DNA of 64,000 nt from Paratrimastix pyriformis (lineage: Eukaryota; Preaxostyla; Paratrimastigidae): NCBI GenBank assembly GCA_027972325.1, contig JAPMOS010000005.1, positions 753,515 through 817,514 on the forward strand. The letters are read 5' to 3'. Within the stretch, counting starts at the first letter, position 1; every line of letters begins with the position of its first letter. Shown in pieces: positions 39,766 to 58,804 of the stretch. The position numbers and the translations under genes were made by a program. The notes under the pieces are model-generated. The model was given only the letters and a program-made list of their open reading frames with translations, searched no databases and was not told the DNA's origin.

Positions 39766-41235
39766 TTAGAGGGCCAGAATGCCGCGCGGGCTGGGCGGAG
39801 GCGAGGCCACGGGGGACGGCGGCAGCGAGGTGGCGTGCGGTTCCATCTCGGGGGTCGAGTAGACCAGGGCGGCCGCATCGGCGCTGGTGTTGAGGCTGCC
39901 GTGGAAGGACAGGGACACGGCCGAGGGGCACGAGGTCAGCTCGGCGGAGGCCGTGGATGGGGTCTCGACGGCCAGGTAGGTCGAGGTGGACCCCATCAGG
40001 GTCCGGGTGAGGGCCTTCTGCCGGGAGGAGGCCCGGCTATAACCCTTGATGACGCCGCACTGGGCGCCGGTCGACCCGACGGCGCTGTGCCGGTCGGCGG
40101 ACAGGTTGACGGCAAAGTTGCTCGGCTGGAAGAGCTCCACCACCTCCTGCACCACCTGGGTGTAGCCGACGCAGGGCGCGTTGGTCTCGTAGCTGACGTA
40201 GCACTGGTGGGGCTCCGGGGTGATGTGCACGGTCATGAAGACATCCCCCAGCAGGACGTTGACGCTGTACCCGCAAGGGGTGAAGGCGAACTCGTCAATG
40301 AGCAGCTCCTGGTCGCGGAGGTGGGGATGGTCGGCCTGCAGGGCCATGGCGATATGCTCGACGAGTTTGCGGAATCCGCTGGCGGTGCTCATGCGCTCGG
40401 CAACCTCCTTGTCCGTGGCAGTGGAGGTCAGGGGGGCTTTACCGCCAGGCCCGGGGTTGGTCATGCACCAATTGCGGAAGAAATATTGCAAGGACGAGGG
40501 GTCAAGTTGGTACATGCACACCTCTAAGTGAGTGAGAGTGAGAGGAGTGAGGGAAAAAGTGTTTGAAAAACGGACCAATGGTTTGTTCACCACAGTGGTG
40601 AGGATGAACAACATCGCGGTCAAGAGTGTACACATACCAGCTAAGAAAAGGAATGTGTATGCAAAATAATGGCGAAGAGACGACAGACCGGCCGCCGTTC
40701 GAGCCAAGGATATTGGCGCCGCCACACTCGCCGGGATAGAGGGAGTCGAGCCACTCAACCTCGGATTCAAAATCCCTAGATACACAAGTCAGTAAAAAAG
40801 AAAGGAGCGCCCAAGGAGAACAGACCGATGGACGGAAATCTGGTCCGACGGGAAGAAGAAATTCCGGCGCGAGTACTGAAGGAAATCCATTTCATAGCCA
40901 TATGAGCGGGCAATATCGGTCAAGCGGGGCAGGCAATCAAGAAGAGTGGTGGTCCCGCACGTCTATAATGGGATAAAAAATCAAACTGAAGTGTCCCGCG
41001 GAAAAATACAAACCTTGATGATCACCTTGTGACGAAAAACAAACAAGGAACTTTCCGAGAGCACGTACGAGTCGATGTAGGAATTGGAGGTCCGGCTCAC
41101 GATCGAGCAGTGGCCATCGAGCAGAATTGCATCCCACTCGGAACGAGAGATGCGACGCAACCCTTGCTTGTCGTCGCTCTGGACAACGAAGTCCAGCTCC
41201 AGCTTCTTTTCGTTACCTTCAAAGCGGTTTGACAT
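39766..41235 (-). CDS. AMD1: S-adenosylmethionine decarboxylase proenzyme, 5 exons
   Basis: Exons (-): 41235-41014, 40962-40826, 40775-40689, 40640-40576, 40523-39766. They sum to 1,269 nt (422 aa). The pyruvoyl-dependent enzyme makes decarboxylated AdoMet for spermidine synthesis in the cytosol. Family motifs appear in order: FEGNEKKLELDF at the start, LSESSLFVF around the autocleavage serine, KTCGTTTLLDCL with the catalytic Cys (across intron 1), GRWYVYTLD, HCGEQTIEV, then FTPCGYSVN and VHITPEPHQCYVSYET. The length is somewhat over the usual 330-390 aa because of a Ser/Pro-rich C-terminal tail. Intron donors are GTTTGT, GTCTGT, GTCTGT and GTCCGT, and each join restores a conserved motif, which makes this gene the best calibration of the splice rule. 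Confidence 0.93.
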
Positions 41236-41243
41236 TGTGAAAA

Positions 41244-42060
41244 ATGCTATTCAATGAGGAGTTGCAGGGTCGGATCCCAGATGAAGGACTGCAAAAGAAA
41301 CACAAAAACGCATCCAAAAAAACAAAAAATGATGAAAAGAGAAAGAAAAAATCCCAGACTTCGAACTCGAACGGCGAAGACTTCTCTTGTTGGTTAACCG
41401 ACGAAATTGTTCGGAGCTGTTTCCCTAAACTCGAGGAAACAGCAGGGGTCGCAAGAAGGCGATGGATCGATCTCGGGGAGAAACGACCAGGGCAAACAAG
41501 GCTCACTCTATTTTTCAATTCCAAATGGCCTCGGGGAACGTCTCTGCGGGCTTTATGATTTCTTGTTCCATATCTCACGTGCCTTTGCTCCTTTCTGTAA
41601 TAGCATTGAAAATGCACGGAAATCCGTCGGAGACATTGATCGATCCTGTACCCACCCTTCCAGCGACTTGGGTGGCAAGTTCCAATGTCTCGACACACAC
41701 ACCCAGAGATCGGTGGCGCCGAAAGTCCTCCGGGACGCCGTCATCCCACCTCCCCGACAACATCAAGCCGCATTTGGCAGACCCTTCGTCTCTCTCGCTC
41801 CCGAGCCTGCGCGAAATCTCTATCTGATGGCCCCATTTTGTGAGGCAGGAACCCTGGTTGATTGCATCGCTGACCTGCTGCATGGCTGAGGCCCCTTGCC
41901 TCCCCAGTCAGCCCCGGCAGCCCAGCGGGTCGGACACCTCCCGCATCCCCCCCCCCCCCCCCCCCCCCCCCCCGTAGCGCCGGCTTCTTCGACGAGCAGG
42001 CATCTTGTTTGTGTGCGCTCTTGGAAATACACCGCCAGCTTAGTCAAACCTTTGAGCACG
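41244..42060 (+). CDS. protein-kinase-like N-lobe exons, possibly a gene fragment
   Basis: On the + strand, FQCLDTHTQRSVAPKVLRD (about 41680-41735) and ARNLYLMAPFCEAGTLVDCI (about 41808-41867) read like the beta1-beta3 and hinge-alphaD region of a protein kinase (VAxK lysine, LYLVMEY-like hinge). A preceding intron, GTCTCT...TAATAG (41540-41610), keeps frame with an upstream exon opening near 41244. After the poly-C tract (41947-41974), FFDEQASCLCALLEIH could be the next helix. No catalytic loop or C-lobe is seen before the convergent pseudokinase ends at 42294, so this is either a truncated gene or one I have failed to splice. Confidence 0.35.
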
Positions 42061-42293
42061 ACGGGTTGGGGGGCTGGGGGAAGGGAATCCGCGGGGCCGG
42101 GGGGTTGCCTCCAAATCCCGAAGTGGGACCAACTCATCTCGGAAACAGTCGAAAGTTCACCGCCTCGTCTCGCACAGCCCACAGCTGCCCGATGGAGGCG
42201 AGCCGGCGAAAAGAGAAACACAACAAACACAGTAGTCCGGCGGCGCACAACATCATCGCTGAGGGGCGAAGAGGAGAGAAAGTGGGGGAGGGA

Positions 42294-43302
42294 TTACTGC
42301 ACGCAGCACTGCTCGTCGCCCATCCGGGGGTGGGGCGAGCCACATGGGGGTGGGGGCGGCGGCGGGGGCGGAGTCGCGGGTGCTGGCGGGACCTGGGGGA
42401 ACAGCCGCTGCAGAAGCGAGTCGGCGGTCGGCCGCCGGCAGGGGTCCCGACTGAGGAGCCCCAGGATAGCCGACTCAACCTGGGCGAGCGGCAATAACCC
42501 CGGGGTCCGGTTGACTGACGCCAGAATTTGCCGAACGCGCCCGTGCAAGTCGGTCTCGGGCATGGAGTGTGGCGGACAGTCTCCCAGGAGATGGCGGAGT
42601 GCGGCGGGGGTGAGTCGACCGTACAGACAAATCAGAACAAGCCCAGCGGAAAACAGATCACTCTGCAAGGTGCATGGGACGTGCTGGGCCATCTCGGGTG
42701 CCGAGAAATAGTCGACCGGGACCGAGGGGGGAAGGAGGCACTGGGCCTGGCCGGAGACATCGCGTGCCCGGCTGAAATCACCCAGGAAGAGATGCCCCGA
42801 GCAGATGAAAATACTTGCAGGCTAGATGTGATGATGATGATGTTAGCCAAGAGACGTCGTGTGGAGAGACCTTGAGGTTGCAATGCATCACCCGCTCATT
42901 GCAGAGATATTCGAGCACCTCCAGGAGTCGTTGGAAGGCCTGGTCGCATTGCTCCATAGTTATCGTGCCGAGAGGAGCTTGGTCCATCCTCACGAAATCG
43001 CACAGCGGCAGGACCAGGCAGATATGCTGACTGGAATGATCCTGCGACACTCGTCGAAAGATATTGATACAGGGAACGATGCCACTGTGTCGCAGCCTGC
43101 CTTGCAAAAATCCCTCTTGGATGCAACTGTCGAAGAGAGACTCGTCTAAACTGCAGTCCACCTCCTTGATGGCCACGACATTGTTCGTCTGAAGGTCCTG
43201 CATTTTATAAACATGGCTGACATCATCGGAAAATATAAGAGTCCGTGGGACAGTCTGGCCATCCTGTTGGGTGGCCGGGAAATCCTGGTAACGGGCAGTC
43301 AT
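42294..43302 (-). CDS. pseudokinase, 2 exons
   Basis: Exons (-): 43302-42871 and 42821-42294. They total 960 nt (319 aa). The kinase fold is recognisable: VVAIKEV (beta3 lysine), ERVMHCNLKPASIFI (catalytic loop), LGDFSRA (DFG position), SAPEMA (APE). The catalytic-loop HRD is HCN, the KPxN asparagine is Ser, and DFG is DFS, so the phosphotransfer residues are missing while the overall fold is conserved. The C-terminus is Pro-rich and short. The intron donor is GTCTCT. It is likely a scaffold or regulatory pseudokinase. Confidence 0.75.
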
Positions 43303-43652
43303 GAAAGAATCGGTTCAACCAGAAGGCGTTGATCCGGACGGCGGACGGGGTCTGAGCCAGTCATCCGTATAGCACTCGAAAAGGATTATGAAGTGGCGTT
43401 ATAAGTAAACCACTGCCCATCCAACTGACGAGGTCCGACACACGGATTGGTCATCGGACACAGACCACCTGCCCCTCCCCTGATGCCCAAGTGGCCAGAA
43501 ATAAAAAACTACCTTTTGTTGCTTACTAACACGCGACATCAACGTGGCCACGCCCTCCGAAGGAGCCTCGCCATCCTGCCTGCAAACCAACGAAAAACCG
43601 CCAAAGCGGGCAAAACCCTGGGTTCTCGCCCAAATCCAATTCCAAAACCGCG
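43303..43652. promoter_or_regulatory. divergent intergenic region
   Basis: 350 bases between the pseudokinase ATG (43302, -) and the beta-thymosin ATG (43653, +). Both promoters must be here; no clear TATA box. Confidence 0.4.
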
Positions 43653-44311
43653 ATGTCTGCCGTTCCGCCTCCTCCTCCTCCTCCGACCAACGCTGAGGTC
43701 AAGGAATTCGATAAGAACTCTCTCCGGCATCGCAAGGGTCTGTCTTCATTCTGATTTTCTTTCTCCCATTTTTTTGTTGAAAAACTGCTCTTCAATTATT
43801 TTTTTCCTCCCTCTTTTTTTTATACTAGCCCCGGAGCCTGTTTCTGAGGCCGTTATCCAACGGACTCACCATGAAATCACTTCCTTTGACCATGATTCTC
43901 TCAAGAAGACCGCTGTTCTTTCCTCTCCGCCTGCGGTTGCTCAACTCCGGATTCAACATGAGGTGCAGACTTTCGATCCTTCCCACCTTGAGCATACCAC
44001 CACATCATCGGGGGTGGATTCCATTGCTGTCATGAAGACCCAGCATGCTGTCCAGCATTTTGACAAGTCCACTCTTAATCCTGCCCGGAGTCTGGAAATT
44101 GTGATTTTCCTTTCTTGTTTTTGCTCATTCCCATCTTTCTCTAGCCGTCGAGCCCGTCCCTGCCACGACAGTGCTTAAGATGCAGAGTGAAGTGGTTCAC
44201 TTCGACCACGCCAATCTGCGCACTGTTGCTCCTGAAGTCAAGAATGAGCCGGTGGTGTTGGGTTCTCCGGCCCCTTCTTCGACTGCTCCTTCTCCAGCTG
44301 CTCCGCAGTGA
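43653..44311 (+). CDS. multi-repeat beta-thymosin / actobindin-like actin-binding protein, 3 exons
   Basis: Exons 43653-43737, 43829-44089 and 44145-44311 total 513 nt (170 aa). Five related segments are visible: VKEFDKNSLRHRK, ITSFDHDSLKKTAV, VQTFDPSHLEHTT, VQHFDKSTLNPART and VVHFDHANLRTVAPE. Each fits the beta-thymosin/WH2 pattern: an amphipathic helix, FD...L, then an LKKT-type linker; only the second keeps a canonical LKKT. Such proteins bind monomeric actin. The N-terminus is polyproline (a possible profilin site), and the C-terminus is Pro/Ala-rich. Introns begin GTCTGT and GTCTGG. Confidence 0.85.
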
Positions 44312-44589
44312 GATGGCTTGTCTCGAGCCTTTCTATCTTGAGCGATTCTTTTTTCGTTCCTGTAAATCTCCAAAATCACGATTTCTCTATTTCGACTATC
44401 TGCGCCGTTCCTGGCGTTGTTTTTACGCTTCACCTCATTTTCTGAAAAATTCATCCACTCTTCCCATCGTGTTTCTTTCTGAACATTCGTGCCCCGCCAA
44501 CATCCCTTCTTCGGGAGATTTACAAAAAGAAAAGAAAAAAACAAACCTCTGACAAAAACAGAAGCAGCCACAAGATTCAAGGGCAATGT
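44312..44589. other. convergent intergenic region
   Basis: About 280 bases between the beta-thymosin stop and the U-box stop. Nothing else recognised. Confidence 0.5.
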
Positions 44590-53448
<8,859 letters not shown>

Positions 53449-53560
53449 TCCAAATTCAACAGAAAAAAAAGTAGCCAAGATCACCCGTGTCATATCGAAC
53501 CATGCGCCGGAAAAGCCTTTCCGTCCAGCTGACCAGCGCCAAGGGCCCGAAGAAGAAAAA
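53449..53560. promoter_or_regulatory. short divergent promoter region
   Basis: About 112 bases separate the U-box ATG (53448, -) from the preferred ATG of the next gene (53561, +); an alternative ATG at 53502 would leave only 53 bases. Confidence 0.5.
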
Positions 53561-56029
53561 ATGGAACGGCCGCAACCAATGGACACCCATCAACGCCAAC
53601 CCGACACCCGTTCGATTTCTGACCGAGCAAAACAAACAGTGAAAACCTTTTTTGACAGCGGCAACATTCGCAACGAGGACTTCGCCGAGAATTGTGTGTT
53701 TCATCGCAACAGCAAGTCTGGTGATGTTTTTTCCCCTTCTTCGCTCACCGCCTCTTCTTTACGCCAGCCTTGGGATCATCAATAAGGACATTGCTTTTCT
53801 TTTCCTGGGCGACCTGCAGCGCGCCTTCGGCCCCATCGGGGTTCACGAGCGGATCTGCGAGTGCAATGTGAACAATCTTGTTTGTCTCTGGTACAAGATC
53901 ATCCTGCACCATGAGGGCAACTTCCGCGGAACGGGCGAGCCCACCCACAAGTCATGCATCTCCACATGGGTTTGCTTCTTGCGGTACGACGACAACCATC
54001 GCATTGCCGAGGTGTTTTGGATGCTCGATATTGACAGTGTAAAATCCGGACTTGGCATTCGGATCGAGGTCCGCGGGATCCTTCTCCTTCCGTTTTCCTG
54101 ACCACCTGACCACCACATCGCACACAGTATCCCACGGGCGTGCAAGATTGCGCCCGGAGCCCGTCCAATGTTGTTGCACCGACAGAAGCTCTTGTCCCCG
54201 GTTGTGAACGCAACTACACTCTTGCCACCCGCCTCTTGAGCCAACTGAGCGCCTGGAACCCCACTGGTCCCGCCCAAGTGCCCGAGGTGGAGGCATTCGC
54301 TGATTCGTATCTGCCCTTCCGCGATCTGCTCTGCAACAGTTTTCATAACATTTCCTTTGTGCCCCGAATGTGCCTCTGTGATAACGCTCGGTCAGTCGTC
54401 CCACAGCTCCTTCCAAACACACTCACCACGATTCGCAGGACTGTGATGCTCTGCGAAATGCGTTGTGCCGTCTACCGCGAGTTCGAGTCGCTGCCGACGA
54501 CCTTCTTCCCTTGTCGGTGCTTCTGCGCCTTCTCGTTTTCGCACGAAGCAGCGCCGACCGAAAGCCCTCAGCCACGCTTCTTTGCCCAAATTGACACGAC
54601 GACCCTGAGGGCTCAATGCCGCATGGTCCCTCTTGAACCGACCCCGGTCGAAACGACCGAGGCAAGCATGCTCCGGTTGCTGTATCTCTGTGAACTGGGC
54701 TGCCAAAACGTGGCCGACTTTGGCCAGGTTGTCTGGCACGACATGTGCTGCCACGCTCTCCCGCTGCACCTGAAGGACCGCTTCGGGGGTGGTGTGCATG
54801 CCCTCACGGACATGTTGCACTACTGGAACGAGAAATGTGAGGGACTCAAGGTCTCTCATCCCTCCCACCCTCTGGCACTCATCCGTCGTTTAGCTTCGCG
54901 TGATCCACTTGGTGGCCTCCCCGAATTTCGCCGCAGCGTACCTCTCCATCAGCGGCAAAAATCGAAGCCCCATCAGCGGGAGTCAGCCAACTTACCGGAG
55001 ATTCACTGTTCCCGGTGCACTTTTCGCCCAGGCACAGCAGGGGCGTTTCCGCCAGCTGTGGTTCTACTTCGACATCCCTGCCATGTACCGCCACCTTGGG
55101 ATCCCCTTGCCCACTGCCGAGAAGCTCTACACCCCCGCCCAACACCACGTCGTTCCCTGTGAGGTGCTGGGCGACGTCGAGCGTCATAACCTGGTCTGCT
55201 TCCTGTTTGTCCACAAACCAATCCTCTTGGGCCACCAGACCCAAGCAGAGGTCCTTTGGCACTTCATCTGCGACACGAACAAGGATCTCCACCGTCTGCT
55301 TGTGTTCTCACTTCCCCTTCAACGCTCATGCCTTCCCAGAAACACTCCGCCCTCTGTTTAACGACAACGTAACCCTGGTGACGCACGAGACGCACCCATT
55401 TTTCGATTTCGAACGGGCCGTGACCGACCTCCAGGATTCTCGTGCACCGTTCGGGGGACTCCGCGCTCAAGTGTGCCTGGCTGTGTGCAATGCCACCTCT
55501 TGCGCCCTCTGGCTACGGTTGACCGGACATCAGGAGCGCTACTGGATGGGTGCCTATCCCGAACCCGGCGGAGAGAAATCCAAAACGTTCGCCACCGATT
55601 GCGTTGCCTTCTACCGATTTGACCCTCGCGAACACCGCATTGGTCTTTCCTCATCATCATCCTATCGCACCAACCACCACTTCTTTTCCTTCAGTGAATT
55701 TGGTACACCTCCGCAACCGTGTCACCAAGGCCATCGAGCTTGGCGTGGATAACGGAGAACTGTTCGCAGCAGGTTCACTGCAGCAGTTCGATCTGGCCGC
55801 CGCCAAGGCACGACAACGGGGTCGTGCTGGGGTCCATGTCCCTCCTCCGGCCCCTGCCCCGGTCATGGCGCCCTCGCTTCCCCCAGAGCAGCGGGCAGAA
55901 CAACGCCCCGCCCCCCCCGGTCCAACACCGCCAGAGAGCCAGCAGCAGGCAGCCCCTCCGAGCAAAGAGGAGCAAGCCGTCTGGCGGGAGGTCCAGAAGA
56001 TTCAGGAGGCAGCAGGAATTGCGCCCTAA
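53561..56029 (+). CDS. protein with possible NTF2/SnoaL-like N-terminal domain, 6 exons
   Basis: Exons 53561-53715, 53768-54068, 54128-54850, 54894-55293, 55340-55642 and 55695-56029 total 2,217 nt (738 aa). The N-terminal roughly 150 residues (VKTFFDSGNIRNEDF ... HHEGNFRGTGEPTHKS ... IAEVFWMLDID) have the helix and curved-sheet pattern of the NTF2/SnoaL fold. The middle contains a similarly sized second unit and further alpha/beta sequence without a recognised family. The C-terminus is a Pro/Gln/Ala-rich tail (PPESQQQAAPPSKEEQ) ending in a short helix. Introns are only 44-59 nt and start GTCTGG, GTCCGC, GTCTCT, GTCTGC and GTCTTT. Function unknown. Confidence 0.65.
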
Positions 56030-56359
56030 AGGAAGTTCCCGGTCAAAGAGCATCGATCTTCTTAAATCCGATCCAAAAAAGATCCAAAGAAAGCGCGGCA
56101 AAATCACAAGAGACAGAGGCCATGTGCGGGTGTGTGCGACAGAGGGAACAAGAGAAAAAGAGGGGAATGCTGGGCGGGGGGGAGGAGAGGAGAGTCACGC
56201 ATGGGTTCACGGCATTAAAAACGCCATACGTACTGGGAGGAGAGAACCGGCGCCGCGCATGGATGTGTGACGGGACGCGCCCCCCACGGGGGAAAATGCG
56301 AGGGGGCTCGTCCGCACGGCTGCGGGTGGCGAGTGAGAAGGGGAAACACGCGAAGCCGC
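56030..56359. other. convergent intergenic region
   Basis: About 330 bases between the stops of the NTF2-like gene and the ATP6AP2-like gene. Nothing recognised. Confidence 0.5.
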
Positions 56360-58689
56360 TTAGAGGTCGGGCTCCTCCTCCTCGGTGAAGACGAAACCAG
56401 TCTGGAAGACCTGCAGTCGCACGACAGGCGTGGGCAAAAAAAAAAAAAAAAAGAGAGAAGAGGGCACGGCAGCAGAGGCCATCCCGTGTGAGCAAGAGAG
56501 AGAAATCGCACACAAGAAGACAACATCCGTCCATCCATCACCACCCCACATCACCATCAACCGCCCCCACCAGAATCGTCGTCACCGGGGGGGCGGGGCA
56601 GACCAGGGGGTCCTCGAAGACGCTCATGTTCCACAGGAAGACCGTGGCGGCGATCAGGATGAGGATGAGCAGCAGGCCCGTCCAGAAGTTGATGTTCCAC
56701 AGGGAGGCGTTGATGGTCTCGGCGGCGGGGGCATCGTTGCCGACGGCGGGGCTCCGGGTGGTCGGGATGGCGGGGACTTGGGCGGCGGCGGTCAGCAGGG
56801 CGTTCGAGGGGGACATCAGCTGAGGGGGAGGAGTGAGGGGGGGGCGGTCAGCAGGGCGTTCGAGGGGGGACATCAGCTGAGGGCGGGCGGGATGGGCGCA
56901 GAGGATGGTGAGCGAGGGAATGGGTGGTAAAATGCAGAGCGCGCTGCGAATGGACGGACACAGCGGATGGGATGACGGGGGGGGGGGGGGGGGGGGGGAT
57001 TGGTCGAAAGGGCGCGAGAAGTGCGGAGGGGATGGAGGGAGGATCTCGGGGAATGAATGGGCGGCACGACGGATCCTCCATCCTCCCTCCCCCCTCCCCG
57101 AAAGAAACAGATAAACACCCCTTTGTGCCCGCCCTCAAACATGCGCACCCGCCGCACACCGACAGGCCACACAGCCCTGACAGCACCCTGCCCCCGTCAC
57201 ACACAACACAGTACACGTACACACCGACACACCAGCCCACACACGCCGGTACACACCGACACATCAAGACAGCCACAGCCAGGCCCGACGGACCATGGAC
57301 TCGTCGTGGTTCTGGGGGGTCAGCGAGGGGCACTCGGCGGCCATGGGGGTGGCGATGACGTGCAGGTTGATCTTCTGGGCGGCCAGCAGGGCCAGGGCGC
57401 CCTCGAGCAGCCGCTGGGCGGCGGGCAGCTTGGTCACGGGCAGCGACTGGGAGGCCGCCAGGGCAAGGACGTACTGCGGGGAGGGGGGTTGAAGGGAGGT
57501 AGGCTGTGGGTTGAGGTGGTGGTGGCAAGAGAGGATGTCACCCCCCCCCCCCAAAAAAAAAAGAACAATGCACATCCCAAACACCCACAGCCCCCCCACT
57601 TGCACTCCCAAGCCAGTCCCCCCCCCCCCCCGGCGCGGCAAAAACCGAAAAACCGAACGAGGAGGCATCGCCCCTCCCCACTCCCTCCCCAGAGAGATTG
57701 ACATTGGCGTTGGCACGGGTGGCACGGGGTGGCGGACCTGGTGGGTGTGGGCGTGGCGGGCCTCGGCAGACAGGCGGGCGGGCATGCCAAGAACCAGGGC
57801 GAGATCCGCAAGGAAGGCGCGGTCCTCCTGGGGGGGGGGGTGGGGGGATGAGTGGATGGAACCCGGCACTATACCATGCGCCAGAGTGGTCCGGCATGGA
57901 GGGGGAGCGCGACAGGACGCGACGAGGGGCCAAACCCCAGGCGTTCCGGCAACCCACCCCCCCAAAAGCGAGCCAAAGGGTGGTTTGTGGGGCAGACCAG
58001 GGCGGAGTAGGCGAAGGTCACGCCGTCAAAGGTCAGGGTGGCAGTGGAGGCGTCGTGGGAGGCACCCAGGACGACGGCAATGTCTGTTATGGCGAGCAGG
58101 AGATTGTGGAAGTCCGTGTGAGGAGGGGATCGGGCAGACCAGCCAGGCTGTCCGCGGAGATGGTCTGGGGGGTGAGCATGCGAACGTGGGAATTCTTGAT
58201 TTGCCCTGGAAGGCGAGGCAATGAATAGGGGGTGGGGAGAATGTGCAGAAAAGTGACAAAATCCGGGCAGACGAGCAAAATTCTCGGGGAATTCGCAAAC
58301 GGTCTCATCAAGAGAATAAGAAGAGAAACTTTGCGAATTAAGAGAGCCCGAGGGAACTATTCACATCGAAAAAGACCCCAAAAAAGGAAGAAAACGTCCG
58401 TCAGAGCGGGGAAATCGAGGAATGAGGACGAGAGACGGGAAAAAGGATCTGCGAAAAGACCATCAGCAAGAACAGTAACAGTGGTCCGAGGGGAATCGTT
58501 CATCATCGAAACGTGAATGGGGCCAAAGTCAAGCCGCTCCGAGCGAGACATGCGGGCAGAGAGGAAAGAGAAAGCGTCCGAAGACGAAATGCGATTTTGC
58601 TGGTCCAGGTTGAAGGCGCCCGAGAGGACCGAGAAAGAAGACGCAGCAAGGCACAAAACGGGAAGGAGCACAAGCAGGAGCTTCTGCAT
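56360..58689 (-). CDS. ATP6AP2: V-ATPase accessory protein / renin-receptor-like (ATP6AP2), 7 exons
   Basis: Exons (-): 58689-58461, 58205-58140, 58083-57998, 57827-57738, 57473-57294, 56819-56604, 56410-56360. They total 918 nt (305 aa; human about 350). A signal peptide (KLLLVLLPVLCLAASSFSVL) is followed by a lumenal domain. The domain has PRTTVTVLADG near residue 70 and EDRAFLADLALVLG...HTHQYVLALA, which parallels the FL..L..VL ... Y.LELAGL region of the renin receptor. A single TM ends in FLWNMSVFEDPL, like the IWNMDPGYDSII junction of ATP6AP2, and then an acidic tail (TEEEEPDL). The protein would assist assembly of the proton pump in endomembranes. It lacks an obvious KKxx-type end. The assignment rests on pattern, not alignment. 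Confidence 0.6.
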
Positions 58690-58804
58690 TTTGCTTTGTT
58701 TCCCTCAAGTCAGGTAGCCCCCGGAGACACAGACTATATTCGTTTGCCGTTCGGCTTCGCTTCTCCCATTTACCCAGTCCCCTGAGCGCACGGTACGATC
58801 CTCG
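58690..58804. promoter_or_regulatory. 115-bp divergent promoter region
   Basis: Lies between the ATP6AP2-like ATG (58689, -) and the Kelch gene ATG (58805, +). Confidence 0.5.
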
